Part shown: in pieces, positions 13,945 through 25,233 of the stretch
How positions within the stretch are numbered: the stretch's first letter is position 1
How the letters are laid out: every line of letters starts with the position of its first letter
Assembly (NCBI GenBank): GCA_022414725.1
Contig: CM039462.1
Location: 6,380,021 to 6,444,020 of the forward strand
Length of the DNA: 64,000 bases
Reading direction: 5' to 3'
Origin: Microglena sp. YARC
Lineage: Eukaryota > Chlorophyta > Chlorophyceae > Chlamydomonadales > Chlamydomonadaceae
Program-made: the position numbers and the translations under genes
Notes under the pieces: generated by a model
Database searches by the model: none
What the model saw: the letters and a program-made list of their open reading frames with translations, nothing else
What the model was told of the DNA's origin: nothing

Positions 13945-15098
13945 ATGCTCTCGAATCCCAAGAGATTAAAGTAGGGAAACAACGGCAGTTGATAGTTGAT
14001 CTGTCCCGGCAGGGATTTCTCTAATGCTGCCATATGGTCGTCAGGTCCGTGTAATCTAGAGACCGTTAGGAGATGGAAACCTGCCGAACAGCTGCAAGGA
14101 TTGGAGAAAGTGGACCTCGGGGAAAAGCCTCGACAAGTTCCGCAGTCCCCTTACAAGCAGCCCGTGAGGACGAAGATCAAGAGGATGGCCAAGACTGGTC
14201 TCTCTTCAAGATCAATAGCCTCAACCTCACCCAAAAGCATGGGATCAGCAAATCTCTCACACCTCTGTGTGTAGGATTCTCCATGGAGGCAGGAAGCCTC
14301 TGACCTGGCTGAAGGTTGGCAATGAGAGGAGCCTAGGTGGTGTCAACAAGAAAGCTAGAGTGGACTTCTGCCACAAGGTGGAAAAAGAGTCTGACAGGTC
14401 CAATGCTTTTGATACTTGGCGTCTTCCTGGATTCAAAGGACCTTACTGCTACAAATTTCAGTTTTTTTGGGATTCTTTGATTATGCATGGCAAGATGTCT
14501 GCAAGAAGAAGGGCAGTGAGGCACCCCACACTTGGGGGCCAAACCACCCCTTTGACACCTTGGGTGTTTAGGTTCTATGGGGCTGTGGGCAGGACTTTAA
14601 GTCTAAGCTGATCTTTTTGTGCCTCCCTCCCTGACCCTACAAACCTCAAACAGAGAAAAGAGCTCTGAAACCTTCAAGTCAGAGCACTTCATTGAGATGA
14701 TGAAAAATCTACATGAGGAGATCCAAACCTATACAGCTGGGACTGAGGGGGGGTGGCTACAAGCTCATCATGGATCATGCAAGCAACCACTTCTCCAAGG
14801 ACAGCAGGCCCTGCCTGGAATAGGGTGTGTGAAGGTGGTTGGATAAGATGGGGTGTGAAGGTGGTTAAGGATTACCCAGCCACAATATCCTGGGACTGTA
14901 ACATATTGAGAATGTATGGGGCATCCTCCAAGGCAAGATGTGCAGAAGAATATGCTAAGAGTGGACCTAACTGGGAGGAAACTGATAGAGAGGCTGCATG
15001 GCCAGCATTGAGCTTCAAAGTCTAATTCAATTGCTCTTCATGTGGATTCCCAGAGAGGTTGAAATTGGAGTGCACAATGAGGAATGGAAGTGGTGCTC
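13945..15098 (+). pseudogene. Tc1/mariner-like transposase copy 6, degraded and cut by the gap
   Basis: The last unit before the N gap shows the highest error density: small insertions near 14385 and 14465, a duplicated stretch around 14817-14868 (GGGTGTGAAGGTGGTT occurs twice), and many 1-3 base changes to 15098. The order of domains is still that of the intact copy and the copy stops a few residues before the expected terminus. Low-coverage sequence at a contig end is the simplest reading. Confidence 0.8.
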
Positions 15099-16098
15099 NN
15101 NNNNNNNNNNNNNNNNNNNNNNNNNNNNNNNNNNNNNNNNNNNNNNNNNNNNNNNNNNNNNNNNNNNNNNNNNNNNNNNNNNNNNNNNNNNNNNNNNNNN
15201 NNNNNNNNNNNNNNNNNNNNNNNNNNNNNNNNNNNNNNNNNNNNNNNNNNNNNNNNNNNNNNNNNNNNNNNNNNNNNNNNNNNNNNNNNNNNNNNNNNNN
15301 NNNNNNNNNNNNNNNNNNNNNNNNNNNNNNNNNNNNNNNNNNNNNNNNNNNNNNNNNNNNNNNNNNNNNNNNNNNNNNNNNNNNNNNNNNNNNNNNNNNN
15401 NNNNNNNNNNNNNNNNNNNNNNNNNNNNNNNNNNNNNNNNNNNNNNNNNNNNNNNNNNNNNNNNNNNNNNNNNNNNNNNNNNNNNNNNNNNNNNNNNNNN
15501 NNNNNNNNNNNNNNNNNNNNNNNNNNNNNNNNNNNNNNNNNNNNNNNNNNNNNNNNNNNNNNNNNNNNNNNNNNNNNNNNNNNNNNNNNNNNNNNNNNNN
15601 NNNNNNNNNNNNNNNNNNNNNNNNNNNNNNNNNNNNNNNNNNNNNNNNNNNNNNNNNNNNNNNNNNNNNNNNNNNNNNNNNNNNNNNNNNNNNNNNNNNN
15701 NNNNNNNNNNNNNNNNNNNNNNNNNNNNNNNNNNNNNNNNNNNNNNNNNNNNNNNNNNNNNNNNNNNNNNNNNNNNNNNNNNNNNNNNNNNNNNNNNNNN
15801 NNNNNNNNNNNNNNNNNNNNNNNNNNNNNNNNNNNNNNNNNNNNNNNNNNNNNNNNNNNNNNNNNNNNNNNNNNNNNNNNNNNNNNNNNNNNNNNNNNNN
15901 NNNNNNNNNNNNNNNNNNNNNNNNNNNNNNNNNNNNNNNNNNNNNNNNNNNNNNNNNNNNNNNNNNNNNNNNNNNNNNNNNNNNNNNNNNNNNNNNNNNN
16001 NNNNNNNNNNNNNNNNNNNNNNNNNNNNNNNNNNNNNNNNNNNNNNNNNNNNNNNNNNNNNNNNNNNNNNNNNNNNNNNNNNNNNNNNNNNNNNNNNN
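15099..16098. other. Assembly gap of exactly 1000 N
   Basis: All bases are N. The round length indicates a scaffolding placeholder, not a measured distance. ORFs drawn through it have no meaning. The two sides may not be adjacent in the genome. Confidence 0.99.
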
Positions 16099-19000
16099 TG
16101 GTATCCTGCCTCCCGGACCATTTAACTGGTTACTAAACAATGGTGCTGAGACAGATTCGATGAATTCCTGTAAGAGTGGATTGTCTCAAGGCATAGGACG
16201 AAGTCTTATCCGGAGACGCTACAGTCCTGAAGTAGGAATAGTTCAAAAAAAAGTCCGCAATGGAGAGGACAGGTAGACGCCCATTAACTCTCACTTCACC
16301 AGTCATGCTCGTACGGTGCGCGGTGGGTTAAGCTCATCCAAGCACGAGATGCATCAGGCGTTGCCTGTGCCTCGATGACGCCTGGCCTGAAGCAATGGGT
16401 GCCGCACAAACCAGGCGGTCCAGCGCTATGTAGATGCCATGATGGCAAGATGGCCGGAGTTTGCAGCAGGTCCATGATCTGTCGGCTGCCGCAGGTTGCT
16501 TCGGCATCAGTCCACGCAACACACGACGGTTGTTGGGCAGCAGCTGTTAGAGTCCACCAGCTCCTCCAGTGCCACAACTACTGCATATGTAAGCTTATCG
16601 AATGGCATGGCAGGATCGTCGATGTCGGGAAGACTCGGCGGTGGTTCCGCTGCTGCAGAATCTGCCGCACAAGAGCTCCATTGCAGTTCTGTTGCAGGAT
16701 CCCATACGCCGCCCTCAAAGCTTTCTGCCATGGGCTGGTGACAGTGGTAAACAAAGTCCAGTGACGTCCGCAGACCACGACATCTCATGCGTTCCCCCAA
16801 TCGCAGCTTCAGATCAATCAGCTGAGTGAACCCAAGGCGACTGGCAAGTCCACTCTGTGCACGGTGATGCTAAACATCGCCTCATCTCCCGCTATGCCTC
16901 TCATCTCCTGTGCACAGCATCAAACAAGGTGGGTCAAGGTTCGAAGAAAGACACCCCACTGCGCTTGGCTGTCGCCTTGAGCATACAGTTGTTCTCAAAT
17001 AATTTGAGACACCCTGTAATTATTTGAATGATATACATCCCCCTGATGAATCTTCATTCTTCGGGCAGAATTTCGCATCAAAGTGCCATAATCACTTACA
17101 GTTGTTATCAAATAAGTTTGACACACCTTATATCATCCACACGCGCCAACTTTGAGGCTTCTCCGAATTACACCCAAACTGCGAACCTGTCGCCTCCTTC
17201 TCGTCCATCTGACTCCAATCGCATGTAAGGATGTCCACTTTATTGAAGAATTTGTATGATGACTCGATTCAAGATTTTGACCCCGCACGAACATGCGATA
17301 ACATGCACAACATCATCATCATCGAAAGCGGATACTAGGAAAGACTTCCCCTGGTAAAGAATTGCTCCCCCACCACTGCTCGCACCGGAGATTATCAATT
17401 TTCCGACTGAGATGGACAAACAAGAATACGCCCCCGAGAGTGCATCCCGAGCATCCCACACATCGCACTCACATAAAGTACGCTGAGCAGATATCGTCGA
17501 CAACTTTCTCGCAATGCAGAAGACTGAGTGCGAAACAGTTGGAGCTACAAAATAAAGCCAACTGCATCCTCTTTTGAAAACTGCATTTACAACAATCGAT
17601 GGACGAAGCACGAATCGATCAGATATTGTTCATTATGTAACGGCGATTCTCTTAGTGGCAAAAAATGGTGAATGGTATACAGTTCCCCGCTAGTAGTGCC
17701 ACCCTGATCTCATCATGAGCGTTCGACTATATATTTATCTTCAGGGAGATTGATCGAGAGCACTCGGAAGCGATTGTACATTTATACGGGCGGATATTCC
17801 CCACGTTTCAATCTTTTTGCGAACGCTCGACGAGATTAATAATGTACCGTTGCATGCTTGGTAATCAACTACACTTCCCCACTCAGACGACAAGTGATGA
17901 TATACATAGCGACAGAATGGCCCGACAGGCGCGTCATGGTCCGGATGAAGAAAGCGTCACTGGACGTCATCAGGGAGGAGCTCATTCGTCGGACCCTTGC
18001 ATCCGAGCCGGGTTGATGCAGTGTCTGGACTTCGAGGATGAAAGAGAGATCTTCGGTACACTTTCACAGAACATTTCTACATTTTCTGAGCATTAAACCG
18101 ATATTGTCTTCATCATCGAAGGTTAAAAAAAAAACAGTTTGTTCTCGAATACATTTACTTATTCGCACCCTTGAATCCTTGAGCAATGACACGATCCTGG
18201 GGATTGTGATTGAGGAGCGCTTTTGGCGCTGGATCTCTTTGTGCTCGATGTAATTGCGGTACGTGCGCTGGATCTTGCGCGCCGAGCACACGATCGCAAC
18301 CACTGGGACGCTATGTTCTGTACAATGTCCCATTCATGATTGGCGAATCCATCAGATTGCCACACAATCGATACTGAACTATCCAACTCAATGAACAGCT
18401 GCTTAAAATATTGCTTGTTGGGGTAATGTAATCTACGGAACACCAAGAAGTGTACGGGAAGACGGCTTCCAAACCAAGAAACATGCCCTGGAAGCGGGGA
18501 TAGCATGTGTATCCGGCGGCGGGCTGTAATCAATGGTTGATAAACAGCCGCTTGGCGTTGGTTTTCCGTCTGTGAAGTCTTTGGCAGTCATGTCAGTTGA
18601 CCATTGGCAGACCTGTTGTAATTTCGTTGTTTCCACGATTGAACGGCGAGCTTTGCAAGTACCTTCCAAACGGCGCCATGGCGGAATGAGTTCTCTTGCG
18701 ATCGCAAAATGGATCCGACGGAATGCCCGAAGTGTCATTAGGCAACATCGTTGTATAATTCAGTAAGTTTGCCATTGTGTTTGTGGGTATTTGTGGTATT
18801 TTGTAGATGGTTATCGGTTTCTTTATGACAATTCAGTCAATTTTATTTCACATGCGGCTTTCGCACCCATTTTGTTTCACATCCGTCCATTCATTCTCTC
18901 ACACGCCACGGCGGATTTCGCAGACTCCTTGCTTTCTGGTGGAACATTCCGGATACACCATCTGCTGGGACATCGATGGTTGATCGGCATATGCATGTGG

Positions 19001-19149
19001 CTAGCTGAACATTCAATCATCATTCCCGCTTCTTACAAGGCACATTATTTCCGCTGATATCATTATTATAAAAAAATTAGATTGTAAATTTCAGTAATAA
19101 CTAAATAATAATTTCATTATATTCCCTATATAGTCTGTTTTGACATGCA
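16099..19149. other. Gene-poor region with relic repeats
   Basis: No ORF here has recognisable domains. 16099-16140 is a diverged end of the MITE-A family (CCTGCCTCCCGG, then ACTGGTTACTAAACAATGG). At 16986 and 17098 the motif CAGTTGTTNTCAAATAA recurs (end of a third repeat family, MITE-C, also near 18131, 20240, 26474, 36076, 51513 and 54147). A minus ORF at 17240-17611 (123 codons) has no motif I recognise. A minus ORF at 18064-18333 contains ARKIQRTYRNYIEHK, an IQ-like segment resembling the C-terminal tail of the DKPWDW proteins, so it may be the remnant of such a gene; evidence is thin. Confidence 0.5.
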
Positions 19150-20130
19150 ACATAACTGGGTTTGTGATGACATGTCGCCATATTTTTTGTATAGTTCTTA
19201 CTGCCATGTATCTGCGTATGATATCATATATGTCTTGGAAGATAGCAACATATTGGGGTTAGTGCTCAATTCATACCAACACCAAGGTTGGTCGGGATTG
19301 GCTTGTACAATATCCCATGTGATATTGGGTTTGCGCTCAATCCAAGCCAGTCCCATGGTTTGTCTGGTAGGCTTGGACAATATCCCACGTTATGTTGGGG
19401 TTTCTGATGATCCAGTCCAGTCCACGGTTTGTCTGGGTTGGCTTTGACAATATCCCATGTGATATTGGGTTTGCGCTCAATCCAAGCCAGTCCCATGGTT
19501 TGTCTGGGTAGGTTGACAATATCCACGTTATGTTGGGTTTCTGCTGAATCCAGTCCCAGTCCCACGGTTGTCTGGGTTGCTTGGACAATATCCCATGTGA
19601 TGATTGGGGTTTGAGCTCAATCCACGCCAATCCCATGTATATCGGGTTGTCTTGTTTATATATCCCACGTGATGTTGGTTTTCTGTGTCCTATACATATT
19701 CCACGGTTTATCAGGGTTGGCTTTGACAATGTCCCACGTTATGTTGGGTTTGCGCTCAATCCAAGCCAGTCCATGTATTTCGGGGTTGCTTGGTATAATA
19801 TCCCACGTGATGTCGGGTTTTCTGCTGATCCAAAACCAATTCCACGGTTTGTTGGGGTTGCTTGACAATGTCCCACGTTATGTTGGGTTTGCCGCTCAAC
19901 TCATACCAGTCCCATTGTTTGTTTGGATTATCTTGTATAATCTCCATGTGATATCTGGGTTTCGCTCATCCCACGCCAGTCCCAAGGTTTCAGTTTGCTT
20001 TTTTGAAAACGCCAATTTGATGCAAGGTTTCTGCTGATCCAATACCAGTCCCAAGTTTGTCTGGATTGCATTCGATAATGTCCCACGTTATAAGATGAGT
20101 TATAACTCAATAAACTCACTTCCACTTTGT
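19150..20130 (-). pseudogene. DKPWDW-repeat protein, heavily decayed
   Basis: Read on the minus strand, all three frames contain pieces of a ~25-residue repeat of the form NPDKPWDWxxLSxNPNITWDIV. At least ten units can be traced with frame changes every one or two repeats, so no frame exceeds about 130 codons. The low end (about 19150-19260) keeps a trace of the C-terminal tail seen in the better copies (NPNMLLSSKTYMISYADTW against NRNMLVSVQDACRL). Repeat proteins of this type are widespread in giant viruses; their function is unknown. Decay is far greater than in the copies at 24.2-26.5 kb and includes many substitutions, so this is a genuine pseudogene. Confidence 0.8.
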
Positions 20131-21750
20131 TCTAGGCATTTGAGCCTTCTCGAGATGTGGTTATTTATTTCCGCTGTAATCATTATCATAAAAATTCTGA
20201 TTGTAAATTTTATTGATAACTAATAATAGATGGTCTTATACAGTTGTTCTCAAATAATTTGATGATATCCTTGACCAGGTACAGGTCCGTGTCACTCAAA
20301 TATGTTTTGAGGCAGCTCAGGAAGGTTTGTAAATATACAACGTGTCCAAGAGCTCACTACATAGATGCTGATCAGGTTGGTAAAGTAAGCGTTAAAACGA
20401 AAAGGAAAGAATTGTCCATGCTTTTACTTCCACGATATCCAATAATATTGCAGAGAACCCCTTCATAACATGCAAGGATTGTCGTATAATTGCAAGATTT
20501 GTAATGTGAGGATCAGTACTGCATCGAGACCAGACCGCACCACACCACATGACATGGCGGCTTGCGCAAGGATCTTGGTCGGTAATTTGCAAGAGTTGTA
20601 TGTGAGATTATCGATCAGTACGCATCGAGACCAGCGCCACACACACATGACTGGCGGCTTGCGCAGACTCATCATCGTCATCTGCCTCCCGTTGGCTTGC
20701 GCATCCCCCGTCCGTACATTCTCATTCATTCATTCTCACCCACGACACGGTGCTTTTGAAGCCTCTTGGCAATTCATGATGCATGGAATTGCGCTGAGCT
20801 GTGCATGCGATGATGTCGTGATGCTCCATGAGATGGCACTGACACCCGCGTTTTGTCTTACCGACAGATTGTCCAAATGGATACCAGAAGAATGATGTTG
20901 TCATTTTGCCCAAGTTGACCTCTCACGACTTGCAACGCCTGGAAATCCGTTCCAGAAGTCCATCACCGTTGTTTTGTTACGTTGACCCTGGTTCGACTTC
21001 AGTTGCTGACATCATGCGAACAGCATCTGCAAAGCTTTGTGAGCACCTGCAGCTGAGGGCTGCGTACAAGAGGGAGCCAATCTCACCATTTCAAGATATT
21101 ATCAATATGGCTTCAATGATGACCCGTGGAGTGCAGTCCCTTGGCGTCTGCTGACGACTACTTGTTGAGTGATGCAGTCGCATCCCGCAACTCATGAATC
21201 AGCTTGTTGCGGCCTCGCCGCAGAAGATGGCCTTCGCTTTATGGTGTGCCGTCTGAAATTTCTTCGCATGTTGATGAGTACAGTCAGAGACAGAATTTGT
21301 GGGACACCCTTACCGGTGACCCTTGAACCCAATTGATTGGTAGGTCAGCTAAAGGTTTTGTTTCAAGGCCAATCCTTCATGTCCTTCATCCCGTATTTCA
21401 GCATTTAACGCTGGTCCAGGGATAACAATTGTAAGCTGCTAACTGACCAGGTGGGTCGGTTGTTGAGCGCCCACATTTGCCTCTCCGGAAGCTGGGGTTT
21501 TAGGGGGGGGGCGAGGGAACACAGAAACATCCGGTCGCTCCACGTTATCAGAAGCAGGAAGAAGGTTCAGCAGAGTTCACGTCTAGGTTCCAGGTTGCAC
21601 TATAGCCACATTGGATGCGCTTTTGACACTGTTGTGACAGTGCATACTTAGTGACCTTGACGTTATTTACACCATCTTCTGCTTCTCAACGTTTTAGCCC
21701 CTTCTCCTTTGTCGACACTACTTCTTCTTCTCTCATGGTGATACAATATT
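20131..21750. other. Intergenic region with dispersed repeats and a small ORF
   Basis: 20239-20275 carries the MITE-C end. A plus ORF at 20906-21154 (82 codons, MPKLTSHDLQRLEI) has no recognised domain and may be chance. 21293-21360 holds a motif with CGGTGACCCTTGAACCCAAT that recurs near 27310 and 33978, followed in two of the three by TAGRTCAGCTAAAGG. No confident gene. Confidence 0.45.
20395..20625 (+). repeat. Dispersed repeat, second copy near 57890-58005
   Basis: The segment with TTCCACGATATCCAATA, CAGAGAACCCCTTCATAACA and GTGAGATTATCGATCAGTA is repeated near 57890-58005. In this copy the inner part (GCAAGATTTGTAATGTGAGGATCAGTACTGCATCGAGACCAG) is itself imperfectly duplicated about 110 bases on. 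No coding potential or clear terminal structure is visible. Confidence 0.65.
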
Positions 21751-22018
21751 TCACTCACATTTCCTTATACCATAATCAACTTTCAAAATAAAAAGGTTGT
21801 CACAATCAATGTCCCTAGCTGTATGTCGTAGATGACGACAAATAGCACTGGTAGACAGTCCTATGGAAGGTGTTTGGAGACAGCATGTCTTCCTTGACCT
21901 TCCCAGATCTGAGTTGTAATGAGGTGGACTTGTGACGAGTCGTTCCGGAGGTCGCAACGGCTTTAAATTATGAGTAGACGTTTCAAAAGAATCCTCCGGG
22001 AGGAAGGAACGCCCCATT
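21751..22018 (-). mobile_element. MITE-A-type terminus joined to a helix-turn-helix ORF remnant
   Basis: On the minus strand the segment begins with a MITE-A-like terminus (AATGGGGCGTTCCTTCCTCC, from 22018 down). It continues into an 88-codon ORF starting MGRSFLPEDSF, with IGLSTSAICRHLRHTARDI, which looks like the recognition helix region of a transposase DNA-binding domain. The same terminus and the same HTARDI-encoding DNA are also joined near 55469-55525. The segment may be what remains of the autonomous element that mobilised the MITE-A family. No DDE domain is visible downstream, so the parent is incomplete. Confidence 0.4.
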
Positions 22019-22527
22019 AATTGATCCCTTAAGAATCATAACAATTTGAGGTTTGCGTTACAGTGGTGGTTTTGGCGACTGCTTCTCCAACAAACTTCGG
22101 GGCATCATGAGCTCACCAGGTTTGGTTTTAGTAATCTCTGGTGTGTGAGACTACATAAACACATTAGAAAAAGGTTATGATGCCTGCTCGAAGGTAGTTG
22201 TAAGCAGTTTTCCACTTGGCTACGTATTGTATTTGTCTCTGAGGATGTCATCTAGCTTCTGCTGCAATTGTGAGGGCAGTTGCATCTTTCCTGGTTTTAT
22301 CCCACATATGCGCGGATGTCCATATTGCACTGAGACAATATTCTTGATCTGGATGTCCCTTGGAGGCATGCCATGCCATGCAATGTTTTTCATTCCAATG
22401 AATGTGTTTTATTTGGCCATTCATTCTTTATACTAAACTACAGCTGTATGGACATTTGAGAGTGGAACACCTTGTATTTGGGGGATTCTGATTCTTTATT
22501 CACCGCTCTGTAATTATCCGAACACTT
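22019..22527. other. Intergenic, no gene seen
   Basis: Short ORFs only (for example 22227-22436, Cys-rich, no recognised motif). No repeat family of the window is evident. Confidence 0.4.
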
Positions 22528-23908
22528 CTACAGTGACAAGAACCAGTTGTTGTCAAGCTTCACAATGGCGTCCATCAGTAGCAAGCAGACATCTGAGTGA
22601 CCTTCCTTGGCAGCCGCCCACAAGGCCCCGCTGTTGACAGAGTTAGCACGGCAAAGTACTCGGGGCCAGCCACCGCTGGATCCATCAGCAGCTTGCAGAC
22701 ATCTGCGTGACCTGCCTTAGCAGCCGCACGCAAGGCCCAACTGTTGTCGGAGTTCGCACGGGCCCTGTACTCAAGTCCAGCCACCTCCGGATCCATCAGC
22801 AGCTTGCAGACATTTGCGTGACCTGCCTTGGCAGCCGCCCACAAAGCCTTGCAGTTGTCGGAGTTGCCCGGCCCTGAACTCAAGTCCAGCCACCTCCGAT
22901 CCATCAGCAGCTTGCAGACATCTGCGTGCCCTTCGTTGACAGCTTCCCACCAATGCCCAGCTGTCTCTAGAGTTCGCCCGGGCCCTGAACTCAAGTCCAG
23001 CCACCGCTGGATTCATGAGCAGCTTGCAGATATCTACGTGACCTGCCTTGGCAGCCGCCACCAATGCCCAACTGTGTAGGAGTTCGCACTGGCCCTGAAC
23101 TCAAGTCCAGCCACCTCTGGATCCATCAGCAGTTTGCAGACATCTGAGTGGCCTGCCTTGACAGCCGCCCACAAGCCCTGCTCTCGTCAGAATTCGCCCT
23201 GGCCCTTGACTCGGGTCCAGCCACATCTGGATCCATGAGCAGCTTGCAGACATCTGCGTGCCCTTCTTTGACAGCTTCCCACAATGCCCAGCTGTCTCTA
23301 GAGTTCGCCCGGGCCCTGAACTCAAGTCCAGCCACCGCTGGATTCATGAGCATCTTGCAGATATCTACGTGACCTGCCTTGGCAGCCGCCACCAATGCCC
23401 AACTGTTGTAGGAGTTCGCACGGGCCCTGAACTCAATTCCAGCAACAACTGGATCCATGAGCATCTTGCATACATCTGAGTGACCTTCCTTGGCAGCCAC
23501 CCACAATGCCCGGCTGTAGCTAGAGTTCGCCCTGGCCCTGAACTCAACTCCAGCCACCGCTGGATCCATGAGCAACTTGCAGACATCTGCGTGACCTGCC
23601 TTTGCGGCCGAATAGAGCATCTGGCTGTCATTTTGGTTCGCCCTCACTTGTAGAGACCCTTTACCTTGGACAATATGATCAGACACCAAGCATGCCGCTA
23701 GAAGGTCGGCGCGTCCCCATTTCGCCATCATCTCTCCAACACGCTGTTGTGGCTGGATCAGCCGGGCAATGGTCAATCCTGGAAATCCGTTGCGCAGGGT
23801 TTTACAAACTAATACAAGCTTGGGGTTTGAAGAGAATATGGCAACGCGATCAATAATGTCATGGGGAAACGTTAGGAGTGGACACGATGCTCGCGTGTGC
23901 GAATGCAT
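22528..23908 (-). pseudogene. F-box/ankyrin-repeat protein, frameshifted
   Basis: The N-terminus (residues about 12-45, LLTFPHDIIDRVAIFS then LVLVCKTLRNGF) fits an F-box, the Skp1-binding module of SCF ubiquitin ligases. It is followed by a long ankyrin array with units such as AAKAGHADVCKLLMDP spaced about 36 residues. The first 260 codons (23908-23126) are open; then the frame changes at least three times (ORF pieces 23325-23101, 23064-22771 and 22994-22575) before a stop at 22528. All pieces keep the repeat consensus and most breaks are one-base losses, so sequence error or very recent inactivation both fit. Viral proteins of this type usually redirect host ubiquitination, with the ankyrins choosing the substrate; that is family knowledge, not shown here. 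Confidence 0.8.
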
Positions 23909-24029
23909 TTCTATGAAAGCGCACAGGATGCTTTATAATGTGTTGTGATAAACCCTATATACTTGGTTGCACTTGCCTGGCGAGCCTACGTAGCGACTTG
24001 AGTTACAGGCGGTTTCAATGTTCAACAGT

Positions 24030-24110
24030 TGGTGTCCTGCCTCCCGGTGGATTTTTTGAATTTTCAACTCAGAATATAAATTCCGCTCCAGATCTTATTA
24101 CAATTTTAAA
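24030..24110. mobile_element. Diverged MITE-A end
   Basis: The sequence TGGTGTCCTGCCTCCCGG, then GGATTTTTTGAATTTTCAACTCAGAATATAAAT-like bases, resembles the MITE-A terminus and its inner AT-rich part. The partner terminus is not obvious, so it is a truncated copy. Confidence 0.5.
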
Positions 24111-24226
24111 GTACATCACGGACACCTGAAAAGTTGGATGACGAAGGAATATTTTTTTTAGGGCGGACAGTCGGCGACGCAATTTGTGGGACGCCCTACT
24201 GTTGCGACCCATTGCATTGTACTCAC

Positions 24227-24916
24227 CTACGGGAGTGTAATGAATTCTTTCAAGAGTCGGTGTCGGCACACAACATAACTCGGGTTTGTATTCACGTGTC
24301 TCCATGTTTCCTGAATAGTCGCTGCGGCTCTGCGTCTTCGCACTAAACGGCACACGTCTTGGACGGATACCAACATGTTGCGGTTTCTACTCAATAAATG
24401 CCAATCCCATGGTTTGTCCGGGTTACTGGAGACAATGTCCCAGGTGGCTACTCCGGGATTCGCACTCAATCCACGCCAATCCCATGGTTTGTCCAGGTTA
24501 CTCGAGACAATGTCCCACGAGGCTACACTGGGGTTTGTGCTCAATCCCCACCAGTCCCATGGTTTGTCCGGGTTACTCGACACGATGTCCTAGGTGGCTA
24601 CACTGGTGTTTGTGCTCAATCCCCACCAATTCCATGGTTTGTCCAGGTTACTAGACACGATGTCCCATGTGGCTACACTGGGGTTTGTGCTCAACCAATA
24701 CCAATCCCATGGTTTGTCCGGGTTACTCGAGACAATGTCCCACGTGAAGACACTGGGGTTTAAGCACAATTTAACCCAATCCCACGGTTTGTCAGGGTTA
24801 CTCGACACGACGTCCCATGTCAGGTATGGATTATCACTCAATTGACCCCAATCCCATTTGCATTCTCCGGATTTGACTCGATCCAGTATGTGACTGTTAA
24901 TTTCGTCGCCGTGCAT
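24227..24916 (-). pseudogene. DKPWDW-repeat protein with one nonsense codon
   Basis: Starts MHGDEINSHILDRVKSGE, followed by about seven ~25-residue repeats (SNPDKPWDWxxLSxNPSVATWDIVS) and a basic tail with RRRRAAATIQETWRHVN, an IQ-like segment. One in-frame TAG at 24590-24592 replaces the TGG of the invariant WDIVSS motif; a single G-to-A change would explain it. Everything before and after is in one frame. The neighbour at 25234-26462 is a paralogue with more repeats and a nearly identical tail, so the pair arose by duplication. The role of these proteins is unknown; they may be repeat-based interaction scaffolds. Confidence 0.8.
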
Positions 24917-25233
24917 TATTGTTCTCACGGTTGTTCTCAAATACTAAAATGAAACCGCTTTATGGTTTAGCAACCCACGGGGCAGTGGAACACCATCATG
25001 TTTTTTTGTAGCCCATCAACAACACGCACCCCCTGCAAAATGGAAGCGGTCTTCCTTGACCCAACATTTCCATGCAGTGCAGCCTTGCGATTGTGCGAGT
25101 AGAGGAGCGGTCCGAGTAAGTGCTGGTTTCTGGAGAGAATCGCAGTCCTCGTACCTCTGGGTACCGCTTGATCGAGTTGTTGTCGACAAGAGAGGGGGGC
25201 AATCCACCCCTCCTGTGTTTTTCTTGGATTTGT
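24917..25233. repeat. Intergenic repeat segment between the two DKPWDW genes
   Basis: Just upstream of the first DKPWDW gene, GGTTGTTCTCAAATAC (MITE-C-like) runs into ACTAAAATGAAACCGC (MITE-B inner end), then AGCAACCCACGGGGCAGTGG, which also occurs near 44330 and 52494. The remainder has no supported gene; the minus ORF 24996-25202 is unassigned. Confidence 0.55.

Larger units (their letters stand above)
1..15098 (+). repeat. Head-to-tail tandem array of a ~2.49 kb transposon unit
   Basis: The same block of about 2490 bases recurs from the first base to the assembly gap. Transposase starts lie at 1503, 3993, 6478, about 8964, about 11450 and about 13945, giving periods of 2485-2495. The window opens inside the 3' end of an earlier unit, so the array extends leftward. 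Each unit holds a Tc1/mariner-like transposase plus about 1.4 kb without a convincing gene, including a pair of roughly 85-base inverted arms. Copies are nearly identical except for single-base indels, which become much denser in units 5 and 6. Nothing else in the array looks coding; short ORFs repeated in every unit are fortuitous. Confidence 0.95.

Noticed and set aside
14998..16276. ORFs of 350-405 codons on both strands
   Set aside because: They are read through the 1000-N gap; their length has no meaning.
16296..16829. Group of overlapping ORFs on both strands
   Set aside because: No frame dominates, no motif recognised, and composition is similar in all frames.
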